DNA of 64,000 nucleotides from assembly GCA_000828975.1 (NCBI GenBank), contig AP014683.1, positions 1,193,520-1,257,519 of the forward strand. Reading direction: 5' to 3'. How positions within the stretch are numbered: position 1 is the first letter of the stretch; each line of letters begins with the position of its first letter. A program made the translations under genes and the position numbers. The stretch is from Burkholderiales bacterium GJ-E10 (GTDB lineage Bacteria > Pseudomonadota > Gammaproteobacteria > Burkholderiales > Burkholderiaceae_F). The notes below the pieces were generated by a model. That model was not told the DNA's origin, did no database searches, and was given only the letters and a program-made list of their open reading frames with translations. Shown here piece by piece: positions 16,949 through 26,467 of this stretch.

Positions 16949-18475
16949 TCACCGGACCGGCTTTTTCCGCGCCGCTGCAGCCGGCGTGGCGGGGTTCCAC
17001 CAGCCGCCGCCCAAGGCGGCATAGAACGCCACGGTGTCCTGCAGGCGCTGCGCCACGGCGCCGAAGTAGCCGAGGTCTGCCTGTTGGGCCAGGGCATCCG
17101 CGGCCAGGAGGTCGAGATAGGATGCGGTTCCCGCGGTGAAGTTCGCCTGTACCAGATGCAGGGTTTCCGACGCGGACGCGCGGGCGTCGGCCTGGGCGCG
17201 CAGCGCCTGTGCGTCATGATCGAGCGCCCGCATGGTGTCGGCGACCTGGGAGAGTCCCGCCAGAACGGTCTGGTCGTACGTCGCCAGTGCGGCGTCGTAG
17301 GCGTCGATGGCGGCCTTGCGTTGGTACCACTGCGTTCCCCCCGAGAACAGCGAACCGGCAAGGCTGGCCTGGAGCGACCAGAACCGGTAGCCGTTGTGCA
17401 GAATGCTCGCGATGGCGGTGGTGTCCCTGCCGCCGGTGCCGCCTATCGTGAGGTCGGGAAACAGGTTCGCGGTCGCGATCCCGATTCCTGCGCTTGCGGC
17501 ATGCAACTGCGCCTCCGTGATGAGGATGTCCGGTCGATGGCGGGCGACGGCCGACGGCAGAGCGTCCGGCAGCGCTTCGGGGAGCACGAGATCGTGGAGG
17601 GCGATGGGTGGCGCGGAAAAGTCCGCCGGAGTCTTCCCGACGAGTTGCGCGAGGAGATGCCCGGTCTGGTCGAAGCGCTGATCCAGCGCTGCCAGCGTGG
17701 CCCGGCTCGTCGCCAGTTGGCTTTCGATCGCGACCACCGACGAATAGGGAGCAGTGCCCGCCCGGTATTGGACGTGCGCGAGGTGAAGCTGTTGACGCTG
17801 TTCGGCGATGATGCGGCGCTGCGCATCGCGCTGCGCGCCGTACCCCGCGCGCGCGATCGCGGTGTTGACGATGTTTCCCGCCAGCGTCAGATTGGCCGCG
17901 ACCAGCGCGTAGCGCTGAACGTCGACCTGGGCGCCCAGGGCTTCCACCGTGCGCCGCTCCGCGCCGAATAGATCCGGCGTGTAGGCGATGTCGGCTTGCA
18001 GCGTCGCGAGGTTGAACGGACCTGGGCGAATGGGGGTGGGGCCGAGGAAGAATACCGAGCTTTCGCGGGTGGCTCCCAGGCTGGCTCCGACTTGCGGGAA
18101 GAACACGCCGTATCCAGCGCGCAGATTGTCCTGCGCCTCTTGCAGCGTCGCCCGCGCCGCGGTGAGGCTGGGGCTGTTGGCGAGTCCTTCCTGGACCAGG
18201 TCGTTCAGCGCCGCGCAGTGAAACTGTTTCCACCAGTCCGGCGCCACCTCCGTTCGCGGATCGAAGCGCTGCGTGCGGCGCTCCGCCGGCATTGCCGCCG
18301 GGGTTTCGTGCAGCACGCGCATGCCGGGCGGGGCTGCGGGGCGTTGGAAGTCGGGGCCGAGCGCGCAGCCGCCGAGCATGGCTGCGCACACGATCCATCG
18401 GATCGCGCCTGTGCCGACGGTAGGCCAAACCCGCCAGCGCGCGTTCGGCGCCGGCTCAACCACCGATATAGACAT
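16949..18475 (-). CDS. Outer-membrane efflux lipoprotein (RND/NodT-type, OprM-like)
   Basis: A 508-residue TolC-superfamily channel. The N-terminal lipobox LGGC (C37) is followed by ALGPDFQRP, the classic NodT/OprM start. Two long periplasmic helical repeats follow (ALNDLVQEGLANSPSLTAARATLQEAQDNL..., PDILITEAQLHAASAGIGIATANLFPDL). It is the last gene of the exporter operon and overlaps the membrane fusion protein gene by 20 bases. It should form the exit duct for the ABC permease and ATPase encoded upstream. Confidence 0.9.
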   Translation of the reverse strand: MSISVVEPAPNARWRVWPTVGTGAIRWIVCAAMLGGCALGPDFQRPAAPPGMRVLHETPAAMPAERRTQRFDPRTEVAPDWWKQFHCAALNDLVQEGLANSPSLTAARATLQEAQDNLRAGYGVFFPQVGASLGATRESSVFFLGPTPIRPGPFNLATLQADIAYTPDLFGAERRTVEALGAQVDVQRYALVAANLTLAGNIVNTAIARAGYGAQRDAQRRIIAEQRQQLHLAHVQYRAGTAPYSSVVAIESQLATSRATLAALDQRFDQTGHLLAQLVGKTPADFSAPPIALHDLVLPEALPDALPSAVARHRPDILITEAQLHAASAGIGIATANLFPDLTIGGTGGRDTTAIASILHNGYRFWSLQASLAGSLFSGGTQWYQRKAAIDAYDAALATYDQTVLAGLSQVADTMRALDHDAQALRAQADARASASETLHLVQANFTAGTASYLDLLAADALAQQADLGYFGAVAQRLQDTVAFYAALGGGWWNPATPAAAARKKPVR

Positions 18476-19556
18476 CGACCAGTTGCCCCGGATAAACCTG
18501 CGGCGCGTCCTGCGCCCGAAAGCGAAAGATCAGCGGCAGCACGCGCACGTCGACGCGCTCCTGGCGCGCGTCCGACAGCGAGATCTTCGGCCGTACGTAC
18601 GGCTCGATCCGGACGAACTCGAGCGGCACGCGCCGGTTCGTTCCGCGGACGAACATCAATGCCTTGATTCCCGTGGCGGCCGGTAGCCGCGGAATCAGGA
18701 TTTCATCGATGTAGCAGCGCACGTCCATCGTCCGGGACGGCGTGGCGAAGATGGCGATCGGATCGCTGTTCGCCTGGGTGTATGGGTTGTAGACGCCTTG
18801 GCTCGAGACATACGTTCCCGGTGTGACGTTGACCGTCAGGAGCCGGCCATCGGACGGAGCCTGCAGAAGATACTTGCCAAGCAGGGCGCGCGCGGCTGCC
18901 GCTGCTTTCACCAGCGATTGGTAGGTCGCGTCCTGGTTCCGGAGGTCATAGACCCACGCCCCCGCGCGCACCAGCTGGAGGTTGCGCACGGCGGTCTTCC
19001 GGTTGGCGTCGGCCACCCGCCATGCGTCGCGCGCCGTGTCGAGGGCATCGCGGCTGACCGCGCGCGCGTCGATGGCGTAGGCTCGCCGCTGCTTGTCATA
19101 CGTGTCGCGCGCCTGTCTGGCAACGGCTTCGGCAGCGACCTGCTGTGCCTGCGCCACGCGAAGGACTTCGCGACGGGGCTGTGCCTTGAGTTCGTCGAGC
19201 ATGGCCTTGGCGGCCCGGGCCTGCGATTCGAGTTGTTCGACCGTCGCGCGCTGCACGCTGTCGTCGATCCGGGCGATGGGATCGCCGCGCTTGACGGACT
19301 GGCCCGCGCTCACGTAGACCTGGGTCACCGTTCCGCTGACCTCGGGATAGAGGTTCACGTTCGAAGCGTGCGCCTGATCGCTTTCGATGATCCCGTTGGC
19401 GTAGATTCCGTGGGGATACGGGTTCTGCGCCGGGTCGAACACCGGTGGCTGGGTAGCCTCGCGGTGGCTCGAGATCGCCGCGCCGAGGATGCCTGCGGCG
19501 ACACCGGCTGCGGCGAGTACGAATATCAGCCTAGTCCCCGACAATCGAATCGCCAT
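18456..19556 (-). CDS. Periplasmic membrane fusion protein (HlyD/DevB-like) of an ABC exporter
   Basis: A 366-residue adaptor. A single N-terminal membrane anchor (LIFVLAAAGVAAGILGA) leads to a split lipoyl/barrel pair: NLYPEVSGTVTQVYVSAGQSVKRGDPIARID and LLQAPSDGRLLTVNVTPGTYV. These flank an alpha-helical hairpin rich in Ala, Arg and Gln. ATG 19556 is chosen (MAIRLSG); it overlaps the ATPase gene by 26 bases. ATG 19580 is also possible. It would bridge the inner-membrane permease and the outer-membrane channel. Confidence 0.88.
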   Translation of the reverse strand: MAIRLSGTRLIFVLAAAGVAAGILGAAISSHREATQPPVFDPAQNPYPHGIYANGIIESDQAHASNVNLYPEVSGTVTQVYVSAGQSVKRGDPIARIDDSVQRATVEQLESQARAAKAMLDELKAQPRREVLRVAQAQQVAAEAVARQARDTYDKQRRAYAIDARAVSRDALDTARDAWRVADANRKTAVRNLQLVRAGAWVYDLRNQDATYQSLVKAAAAARALLGKYLLQAPSDGRLLTVNVTPGTYVSSQGVYNPYTQANSDPIAIFATPSRTMDVRCYIDEILIPRLPAATGIKALMFVRGTNRRVPLEFVRIEPYVRPKISLSDARQERVDVRVLPLIFRFRAQDAPQVYPGQLVDVYIGG

Positions 19557-20298
19557 CTTGGACACCTTTGAGTCGCCCATCCTCCATGCGCAGGATGCGG
19601 TTTGCGAATTCATAGATGCGGGCGTCGTGGGTCACGATCACGATGCTGCGCGTCCGGTTGAGGATCTCCTTGCGCACGAAGTCGACGATGGTCCGCCCCG
19701 TATCGCCGTCCAGGGATGCCGTGGGCTCGTCGAGAATGAGCAGGTCGGGCTGGCTCACGATGGCGCGCGCGATGGCCACGCGCTGCTGTTCGCCGCCGGA
19801 GAGCTTGATCGGAGGAAGGTCGGCACGGTCGGCCAGACCGACGATCCGGAGGTAGCGCATCGCTTCGGCGATCGACTCATCCCAGTCGCGCCGCTTCAGG
19901 ATCAGCGGAATCGCGACGTTTTCGACCGTGGTCAGGCGAGGAAAGAGGTGATAGTCCTGGAAAACGAAACCGATCGTCTGGAGGCGGAATTCCGCGATCC
20001 GATCGGGCGACATCTCCCAGATTGCTTGGCCCTTCACGAGGACACGCCCTTCGTCGGGGCGAAGGATGCCGGAGATGACCGACAGCAGCGTGGTCTTCCC
20101 GCTACCGGATGGTCCCACGATATAGAGCATCTCGCCGAACCGCGCCGAGAAGCTCACGTCCTGCAATGCGCGCGTCCGGGCTTCGCCGGTGCCGAACCAT
20201 TTGCTCACGCCTTCGACGACGATGGCGTCGTGCGTCACGGACGTTGCGCTGCCGGAACCCGCCGGTCCGAGTGCGTTCGCAGGGGAATCCGGCGCCAT
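19531..20298 (-). CDS. ABC transporter ATP-binding protein (MacB/LolD/DevA class)
   Basis: A 255-residue ATPase with Walker A GPSGSGKTT, Q-loop FVFQDYHLFPRL, signature LSGGEQQR, Walker B LLILDEPTASLD and the H-loop THD. It starts 3 bases after the permease stop and overlaps the fusion protein gene, so the four genes form one tightly packed operon. The class is associated with MacB-like exporters that use a fusion protein and TolC rather than with importers; no substrate-binding protein is present. Confidence 0.93.
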   Translation of the reverse strand: MAPDSPANALGPAGSGSATSVTHDAIVVEGVSKWFGTGEARTRALQDVSFSARFGEMLYIVGPSGSGKTTLLSVISGILRPDEGRVLVKGQAIWEMSPDRIAEFRLQTIGFVFQDYHLFPRLTTVENVAIPLILKRRDWDESIAEAMRYLRIVGLADRADLPPIKLSGGEQQRVAIARAIVSQPDLLILDEPTASLDGDTGRTIVDFVRKEILNRTRSIVIVTHDARIYEFANRILRMEDGRLKGVQDGDSIVGD

Positions 20299-20301
20299 GA
20301 T

Positions 20302-21453
20302 CTAGCTCCGGAAGATGTCGAAGGGCTCGATGCGAAGCACGCGTCGCACGCCGATGGTGCTCGAGACCGCGGCGATGACCAGAACCATGGCGAATGCCGC
20401 CGCGAGCGCAGGAAAGTTCATCATTGCCGCATAGTCAGGCATCCGTGCCTTGGCCAGCGTGATCATCGCCGAACAAAGGCCGACGCCGAGCCCATACCCG
20501 GTGAGTCCGGTGAACGTCGACTGGAAGAGGATCATGAGCACCAGTTCGCTGCCTTTGGCGCCGATCGCCTTCAGCGCACCGAAGCGCTCGAGGTTCTCGA
20601 TGATGAACGTATAGAACGTCTGTCCGGAAATCGAAAGGCCGACCAGGAAGCTGACGAAGGTCATGATGAGGATGTTCATGCCCATGCCGGTATGGAATTC
20701 GTACCAGTGGGATGTCCGGTCGATGAACTCCTTCTGCGTGAGCGCCAGATAGCCGAGACGCCGGACTTCCTCCTTGATGCGCGGGATGTCCGCCGGTGTC
20801 TTCGGGTCGACGAGCACGTAGGAGGTCGTGAACTGCGTCTGCGGAAGGTACTGGATCGCCCGGTTGTACGTGGTGTAGAGCGTCGGAATTCCGAACAGGG
20901 TGCTGATGGCCACCTTGGCGATGCCGACGATCACCGCGCGGTGGTTGTTGATCTCGAATTCTGCGCCCATGACGGGGCTTCCGAGCTTGCCGTAGTCGGC
21001 GTCGCGGACGACGATGAAGCCGTTCTCGGCGTAGATATCCTCGATCTTCCCCTGGATCAGATGCGGGTGCCCGAGCAGGCTGGTGTCGTCCAGGCCCACG
21101 ATGCTTGCGGCCTGGAACGTGCCGTCCGGGAGTTTCACCACCCCCATTCCCGAGTACAGCGGAACGGCGTAGCGCACGCCGGAGATGCTGCGCACCGAGT
21201 CCAGCACGTAGTCGGGCATCGGAATGCTGTTGGCCGGGGTGGTCACCGCCGGGTCCATCACCCAGATCCGGGCGCCGATGTTGATGACCGTTGCCGAAGA
21301 GCGATGGAGGATGCCGGAAAACATCGACATCATCATCACGGTCAGGAACACGGCAAAGGTGATTCCCAACAGCAGTGCGGCGAATTTCGTGCGGTCGTTC
21401 ACCAGCAGCTTGTACGCGAGACGGATCTCGCCGATCGGGGAGCTTCGTGGCAT
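20302..21453 (-). CDS. ABC exporter permease (DevC/FtsX-MacB-like)
   Basis: A 383-residue FtsX-type permease. One membrane segment near the N-terminus (FAALLLGITFAVFLTVMMM) is followed by a large periplasmic domain of about 220 residues. Three C-terminal segments follow (ILIMTFVSFLVGLSISGQTFYTFI, LVLMILFQSTFTGLTGYGLGVGL, FAMVLVIAAVSSTIGV), and the chain ends VLRIEPFDIFRS. This is the DevC/MacB topology. Start M at 21453 (MPRSSPIGEIRLAYKL) fits the family N-terminus better than 21501. Substrate unknown; DevBCA relatives export glycolipids and MacB relatives export peptides or macrolides. Confidence 0.9.
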   Translation of the reverse strand: MPRSSPIGEIRLAYKLLVNDRTKFAALLLGITFAVFLTVMMMSMFSGILHRSSATVINIGARIWVMDPAVTTPANSIPMPDYVLDSVRSISGVRYAVPLYSGMGVVKLPDGTFQAASIVGLDDTSLLGHPHLIQGKIEDIYAENGFIVVRDADYGKLGSPVMGAEFEINNHRAVIVGIAKVAISTLFGIPTLYTTYNRAIQYLPQTQFTTSYVLVDPKTPADIPRIKEEVRRLGYLALTQKEFIDRTSHWYEFHTGMGMNILIMTFVSFLVGLSISGQTFYTFIIENLERFGALKAIGAKGSELVLMILFQSTFTGLTGYGLGVGLCSAMITLAKARMPDYAAMMNFPALAAAFAMVLVIAAVSSTIGVRRVLRIEPFDIFRS

Positions 21454-21696
21454 GGATATTCGTCTCGGGGCTGGCGCTGCGGCACGCCTGGATTCCGGCA
21501 TCGCAGAACCTTGGGCGACGCTACTCCGGGATGCTGCATTGCGGTTTGCGGGAAGTCAGAGTGCATGCGCAGCGGGCGGAGGCCGCGGTTCGCCGCGCAT
21601 CAATCGCGCAGGCGCTTGATGCGGCGTAATCCGGCTGCCGCCACGAGGCCATGCGAAGGTGCATAGTCGGGCAATGGGCACGCGGAGGGATTCAGC

Positions 21697-22362
21697 ATGC
21701 GCCAAGCAGACGAAGAGGTACGGATCGGTCCGATGCATCTGCCCGGGATTCTGGCCACCCGGACGGCCGATCGCGGGTTGGTGGTCTTCGTCCATGGCAG
21801 CGGCAGCAGTCGCTTCAGCCCCCGCAATGCGGTGGTCGCGCAGGCGCTCCAGGAGCTGGGACTCGGAACCCTGCTCTTCGATCTCCTGAGCGAGCGCGAG
21901 GGCAGTGCGGTGGGCAACGTGTTCGACATCCACTTGCTGGCATCCCGCCTGCTTGAGGCGTTGGCGTGGGTCGCGGGGCGGGACGGGATAGCCCGCCTGC
22001 CGATCGGGCTGTTCGGGGCCAGCACCGGTGCGGCCGCGGCGATCCGCGCGGCGGCGGCCCGACCGGACCGGGTGGCGGCCCTGGTGTCGCGCGGCGGAAG
22101 ACCGGACCTTGCGGCCGATCATCTCGCCAAGGTGCGCGCACCCACGTTGCTCATCGTCGGCGAGCGCGACCGCGAGGTCTTGCGCTGGAACCGCGAGGCC
22201 GCCGACATGATGACCTGCGAGAAGCGCTTGGTGATCGTGCCCAGGGCGACCCATCTGTTCGAAGAGGCGGGTGCGCTCGAGACCGTGGCAGACCTTGCCG
22301 GGCAATGGTTCCTCGACCATCTGGCGCATCCGGCGCGGGCGCAGGAAGGGCGCACGCCATGA
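21697..22362 (+). CDS. Alpha/beta hydrolase (dienelactone-hydrolase-like)
   Basis: A 221-residue hydrolase. The catalytic triad is visible: Ser in GASTGAAAA, Asp in VGERDREVL and His in PRATHLFEE, and VVFVHGSGSSR is the oxyanion-hole strand. It is often found fused or paired with phosphoribosyltransferases. Here it overlaps the next gene, a phosphoribosyltransferase, by 4 bases (ATGA), which supports joint function. The natural substrate is unknown. It is divergent from the exporter operon with a 243-base spacer. Confidence 0.85.
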   Translation: MRQADEEVRIGPMHLPGILATRTADRGLVVFVHGSGSSRFSPRNAVVAQALQELGLGTLLFDLLSEREGSAVGNVFDIHLLASRLLEALAWVAGRDGIARLPIGLFGASTGAAAAIRAAAARPDRVAALVSRGGRPDLAADHLAKVRAPTLLIVGERDREVLRWNREAADMMTCEKRLVIVPRATHLFEEAGALETVADLAGQWFLDHLAHPARAQEGRTP

Positions 22363-23018
22363 GCGCGCCCTTCGCGGATCGTGCCGAAGCAGGGCGACTC
22401 CTGGCGCGTGAACTGGCGACGATTCCGCTGCCGTCACCGGTGGTGTTCGCCTTGCCCCGCGGCGGGGTTCCGGTGGCGGCGGAGATCGCACGCAGCCTGC
22501 ATGCGCCCATGGATCTGCTGCTCGTGCGCAAGATCGGCGTTCCCTGGCAGCCGGAGCTTGCCGTTGCAGCGGTCGTCGACGGCAAGCATCCGGAAGTGGT
22601 CGTGGACGCCGAGGTGCAACGGGAAACCGGCGTGGATCGTTCGTACATCGATGCCGAAGCGAAGCGGCAGTTACTGGAACTCGAGCGACGCCGCCGGGTA
22701 TACCTCGCGCACCGCACCCCGCTATCGGCGATGGGGCGAAGCGCGATCGTGGTCGACGACGGCATCGCAACCGGCACCACGATGCGTGCGGCGTTGACGT
22801 CCGTGCGGCGGCGCAAGCCTGCTCAACTCGTGCTCGCGGTGCCGGTCGCGCCCTCGGAGGTGATCGCCGCGCTTCGCGAGGAAGTGGATCGGGTGGTGTG
22901 TCTCGAACAGCCCGATCCGTTTTACGCGATCGGCGCGCACTATGGGGATTTTCACCAGGTCGGCGATGAGGAAGTCATCGCCGCGATGGCGGCGGCGCAG
23001 GCGGAACACCCGGCGTAG
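22359..23018 (+). CDS. Phosphoribosyltransferase
   Basis: A 219-residue type I phosphoribosyltransferase. The PRPP-binding loop is VVDDGIATGTTMRAAL, and the N-terminal ALPRGGVPVAAEIARSL contributes the PPi loop. It is coupled to the preceding hydrolase (ATGA overlap). Proteins of this subgroup are common beside dienelactone-hydrolase-like genes and are annotated only as phosphoribosyltransferases, without a known base. Its 3' end overlaps the convergent hydrogenase protease gene by 44 bases. Confidence 0.87.
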   Translation: MSAPFADRAEAGRLLARELATIPLPSPVVFALPRGGVPVAAEIARSLHAPMDLLLVRKIGVPWQPELAVAAVVDGKHPEVVVDAEVQRETGVDRSYIDAEAKRQLLELERRRRVYLAHRTPLSAMGRSAIVVDDGIATGTTMRAALTSVRRRKPAQLVLAVPVAPSEVIAALREEVDRVVCLEQPDPFYAIGAHYGDFHQVGDEEVIAAMAAAQAEHPA

Positions 23019-23511
23019 CGGGACCGGCGGGTTCGGTCGACGGAGGACCGATTGCGGCGGCGTCTGCCGCGATCTGCTTCACCAGCGGTTCGATCGCCGC
23101 GGCGACCGGCGGCGACAGCGGGGCGCCGAAATCGAAGCACGCTCCTTCGACGGCATAGACGACGACGTCCGGCGCTGCGGCAGCGGGTTCGGCGAGGGCC
23201 CGCGCCAGCGCCAGGGTCTCGGCCACGCCCAGCGCGTGGCTAGACGTCGGAGCCGCGGAGGGCAGTTCCTCCGCCACGGGATTGTGCAAGCGGTGGATGC
23301 GCCCCGGTGCGCCGCGGTTGGCGCAGGCGTCGACGAGCACGATGCGTTCGAACCGCGACCACGCGTCGAGCAGCGGCAGCAGGTCGCCGCGGAGCGGGAT
23401 CGCCCGCGTTCCGTCCGGCAACCGGTCGGCGAGGGCGGCGATGACCGCGGGCCCCACGCCGTCGTCGCCGCGGTCCGGGTTGCCGATTCCGGCGATCAGG
23501 GTGCGGGTCAC
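22975..23511 (-). CDS. Hydrogenase maturation protease
   Basis: A 178-residue HyaD/HycI-family endopeptidase that trims the C-terminus of the [NiFe] large subunit after nickel insertion. It starts [18 protein letters not shown], the family signature in which the first acidic residue helps bind nickel. D in VLVDACAN and H in [14 protein letters not shown] follow. GTG 23511 overlaps the TGA of the large-subunit gene (GTGA). It is the last gene of the hydrogenase operon. The C-terminal tail is Pro/Ala-rich and extends past the usual length. Confidence 0.9.
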   Translation of the reverse strand: MTRTLIAGIGNPDRGDDGVGPAVIAALADRLPDGTRAIPLRGDLLPLLDAWSRFERIVLVDACANRGAPGRIHRLHNPVAEELPSAAPTSSHALGVAETLALARALAEPAAAAPDVVVYAVEGACFDFGAPLSPPVAAAIEPLVKQIAADAAAIGPPSTEPAGPATPGVPPAPPPSRR

Positions 23512-24839
23512 GATCGGCGCACCGCCAGGCGCAGGAAATGCGTCGAACAGGAGATGCACGGATCGTGGTTGCGGATGCTGCGCTCGCAGTGGATCCGGAT
23601 CGTTTCGTCGTCGCGGTCGAGTAACGGCTCGGCGACGGCGCGGAGGTCCTCTTCGATCGTCGCCTGGTTCTGCGAAGTGGGCGGAACGATGCGCGCGGTG
23701 AGGATGCTGCCGTCCTCGGCGAATTCATAGCGGTGCCAGCAGAATCCGCGCGGCGCTTCGGTGCAGCCGGTTCCGACGGCGGCGCGGGGCGCCACCGGCA
23801 CGAAGGCGGCGCCCGACTCGAGGTCGTCGGGCAGCGCGGCGAGGATCCGCAACGCTTCCTCGCAGGCATAGACAATTTCGATCGCGCGCACGACGATGCT
23901 GCGGAACGGATTGCGGCAGACGGTCCCCAGCCCGCATTCCCGCGCCAGATTCTGGATCGCCCCCGGCAGGCGATCGAAGTTGAGCGCGTAGCGGGCGAGC
24001 GGCCCGACGAGATAGGCGCCGCGCCCGCGCAGGCGGGCGTGCAGCGCCGTCGAGTGCGGCGCCTGGAATTCCTCGAAGGCGGCGTCGAAATCCGCGATGT
24101 CGAGGTCCAGACCGCCGCTCGAAATCAGGCGTCCTTCGTTGAAGGGATATTCGTCCGGGTGTCGCAGCGCGACGAATTCATAGGGGCGTTCGAACTCCGG
24201 CACGGGGAGGGTCGCGGTCCACCGCGCCAGGCGCCATGCGCGGTCGCGCACCGCGGCGATCGTCTCCGCGAGCGCGGCGCGCTCCGCCCGGCGGGGCAGG
24301 CGGTGGAAGCCTCCGGGGCGCACGCTCACCGGGTGGATCTCGCGTCCGCCGAGCACGCGCAGGATCTCGTTGCCGGCCTTCTTCAAGGCCAGTCCGTCGC
24401 GCAGGGCGTCGCCGTGGTCGCGGGCCATCGCGATGCCGTCGGGAAGTCCGAGGAAATCCGGGGCATGCAGCAGGACGATGTGCAGCGCATGGCTTTCGAT
24501 CCATTCGCCGCAATAGAGCAGCCGGCGCAGCGCGCGCAGCGGCCCCCCGATCCGCACCCCGAAGGCATCTTCGATGGCGTGCACCGAACTCATCTGGTAG
24601 GCCACCGGGCAGATGCCGCAGATCCGCGCGGTGATGTCGGGCGTCTCGAGATGGCTGCGGCCGCGCAGCAGTGCCTCGAAGAATCGCGGCGGCTCGTAGA
24701 TCCGCAGTCGCGCTGCGGTCAGGCGCCCGCCGTCGATCTCGAGATCGAGCGCGCCTTCGCCTTCCACCCGGGTGAGCGCATCGACGCGGATCGATCGCCG
24801 CGCCGCGCCGCTGCCGCCGTCGTCGTCGCTAGTCGTCAT
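23508..24839 (-). CDS. [NiFe] hydrogenase large (alpha) subunit, group 3b-like
   Basis: A 443-residue catalytic subunit. The nickel ligands are in [11 protein letters not shown] (N-terminal CxxC) and [10 protein letters not shown] (C-terminal CxxC). The residues after the His, FLRLAVRRS, are the short extension normally cleaved by the maturation protease, whose gene follows. The motifs and the partner genes fit the cytoplasmic NADP-linked group 3b (sulfhydrogenase-like) enzymes. ATG 24839 overlaps the end of the small-subunit gene by 11 bases. No hyp genes are in the window, so maturation factors must come from elsewhere. Confidence 0.92.
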   Translation of the reverse strand: MTTSDDDGGSGAARRSIRVDALTRVEGEGALDLEIDGGRLTAARLRIYEPPRFFEALLRGRSHLETPDITARICGICPVAYQMSSVHAIEDAFGVRIGGPLRALRRLLYCGEWIESHALHIVLLHAPDFLGLPDGIAMARDHGDALRDGLALKKAGNEILRVLGGREIHPVSVRPGGFHRLPRRAERAALAETIAAVRDRAWRLARWTATLPVPEFERPYEFVALRHPDEYPFNEGRLISSGGLDLDIADFDAAFEEFQAPHSTALHARLRGRGAYLVGPLARYALNFDRLPGAIQNLARECGLGTVCRNPFRSIVVRAIEIVYACEEALRILAALPDDLESGAAFVPVAPRAAVGTGCTEAPRGFCWHRYEFAEDGSILTARIVPPTSQNQATIEEDLRAVAEPLLDRDDETIRIHCERSIRNHDPCISCSTHFLRLAVRRS

Positions 24840-25599
24840 GTCGTTCGCTTTCGGCCGCAAATTCCGGCGCCGCCGCCGTGAACATCCGCAAGGCTTGGCG
24901 GATCGCCCCCGGCGTCATGCCCGCCTGCTGCCACTGCGCAGTCAGCGCCGGCATGTTGGGGGTTTCCATCGGCCCGAAGCAGCCGTAGCAGCCACGCCGG
25001 AACGCCGGACAGATCGCGCCGCAGCCGGCATGGGTCGCCGGCCCGAGGCAGGGTGTGCCTTGCACCGCGATGCAGACGTTGGCGCGCCGCTTGCATTCGA
25101 TGCAGACGCTGTACCCGGCCACCGCGGGCCGGCGGCCGGCAAGAAGGGCGGCGATCAGTTCGAGCAGTTGCTCCTTGTCGACGGGGCAGCCGCGCAATTC
25201 CAGGTCGACCGGGACGTGCGCGGAGATCGGCGTCGCGGTCGCCAGTGTTGCCAGGAATTGCGGTGACGGATAGACCGCCGCGGCGAAGGCATTGACGTCG
25301 CCGAAATTGCGCAGTGCCTGGATGCCGCCTGCGGTCGCGCAGGCGCCGATCGCGACGAGCACCCGCGACTGGGCCCGCACTTCGAGGATGCGACGGGCGT
25401 CGTGCTCCGTGGTGATCGAGCCTTCGACCAGCGAGACGTCGTAGGGACCGGGAAGCACGGTGCTCGTCGCCTCGGCGAAGCGGGCGATTTCCACCGCCTG
25501 CGCCAGGGCGAGGAGTTCGTCCTCGCATTCGAGCAGCGACAACTGGCAGCCGTCGCAGGAGGCGAATTTCCAGACTGCGAGGCGGGGACGGGTGCTCAT
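24829..25599 (-). CDS. [NiFe] hydrogenase small (delta) subunit, group 3b-like
   Basis: A 256-residue electron-transfer subunit. [14 protein letters not shown] holds the proximal-cluster cysteines. Further clusters are indicated by CVECKRR-type spacing ([11 protein letters not shown]), [27 protein letters not shown], and RGCPVDKEQ. There is no twin-arginine signal peptide, as expected for a cytoplasmic group 3 enzyme. It sits between the flavin subunit gene (13 bases upstream) and the large-subunit gene (overlap). Confidence 0.92.
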   Translation of the reverse strand: MSTRPRLAVWKFASCDGCQLSLLECEDELLALAQAVEIARFAEATSTVLPGPYDVSLVEGSITTEHDARRILEVRAQSRVLVAIGACATAGGIQALRNFGDVNAFAAAVYPSPQFLATLATATPISAHVPVDLELRGCPVDKEQLLELIAALLAGRRPAVAGYSVCIECKRRANVCIAVQGTPCLGPATHAGCGAICPAFRRGCYGCFGPMETPNMPALTAQWQQAGMTPGAIRQALRMFTAAAPEFAAESERHDD

Positions 25600-25612
25600 G
25601 ATTCGCTGCCGC

Positions 25613-26467
25613 TCACCATTCCCGCACCACGAGCGCCTGCGCGACGCGTTCGTAGCTCGTCACCGGTCCGTCCTTGCAGACGAAGTCGGGACCGAACTGG
25701 CAGTGGCCGCACAAGCCGATTGCGCAATGCATGTTGCGCTCCAGGGAAAGATGGATGCGTGAAGCCGCGACACCGGCCTGGACGAGCGCGGCCGCCGAAA
25801 ACCGCATCATGATCTCCGGTCCGCAGACCATCGCCGTCGTGGCTGCAGGGTCGAACTTCGCGCGCACGACCAGGGCGGGAACCACCCCGACGTACCCATG
25901 CCACGAGGCGTCGGCATGGTCCACGGTGCGGAGCACCTGCAGATCGGCCTGTTCGCTCCAGCGCTCGAGTTCCGCGCGAAAAAGCTGGTCGGAGGGGGTG
26001 CGGCTGCCGCAGAGCAGGGCGACGCGTCCATAGCGTGCGCGGCGGCCGAGGATGGCATAGAGCGCGGGGCGTAACGGCGCCAGACCCAGCCCGCCCGCGA
26101 TCAACACGACGTCCCCGCCTTGGGCTTCCTCGACCGGCCAGCCGCGCCCATAGGGGCCCCGCAGGCCGATTGCGGCGCCGGGCGCAAGCTTGGTGAGCGC
26201 CGCGCTCACCGCGCCCACGCTGCGCACGGTGTGCACGAACGCGGAACCGTGATCGGGGGGGCCGCTCACGCTGATCGGAACTTCGCCCACGCCGAAGGCG
26301 TAGAGCATGTTGAACTGCCCGGGCGTAAAGTCGGGGCGCGTCGCGCCCGAATCCGGGACCAGATCCAGCGTCACCGTGTCTGCCAGTTCGCAGTGTACGG
26401 CGGCAACCCGGTAGGGTGCCGGGAGGAACGGGTCGGCTGCCTGCATGCCGGTGCTTGCGTCAGTCAT
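25613..26467 (-). CDS. Hydrogenase FAD/NAD(P)-binding (gamma) subunit
   Basis: A 284-residue protein of the PyrK/ferredoxin-NADP reductase class. [22 protein letters not shown] is the flavin-binding part, [15 protein letters not shown] the nucleotide-binding part, and [21 protein letters not shown] the C-terminal [2Fe-2S] motif. In group 3b enzymes this subunit exchanges electrons with NAD(P)H. ATG 26467 (MTDASTGM) overlaps the end of the cyclic-nucleotide-binding gene by 8 bases. Confidence 0.9.
   Translation of the reverse strand: MTDASTGMQAADPFLPAPYRVAAVHCELADTVTLDLVPDSGATRPDFTPGQFNMLYAFGVGEVPISVSGPPDHGSAFVHTVRSVGAVSAALTKLAPGAAIGLRGPYGRGWPVEEAQGGDVVLIAGGLGLAPLRPALYAILGRRARYGRVALLCGSRTPSDQLFRAELERWSEQADLQVLRTVDHADASWHGYVGVVPALVVRAKFDPAATTAMVCGPEIMMRFSAAALVQAGVAASRIHLSLERNMHCAIGLCGHCQFGPDFVCKDGPVTSYERVAQALVVREW

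Noticed and set aside
14333-17971. Plus-strand open frame of 1212 codons over the GGDEF-EAL and efflux-channel genes
   Set aside because: Antisense to two clearly recognisable proteins; no domain or ribosome site supports it.
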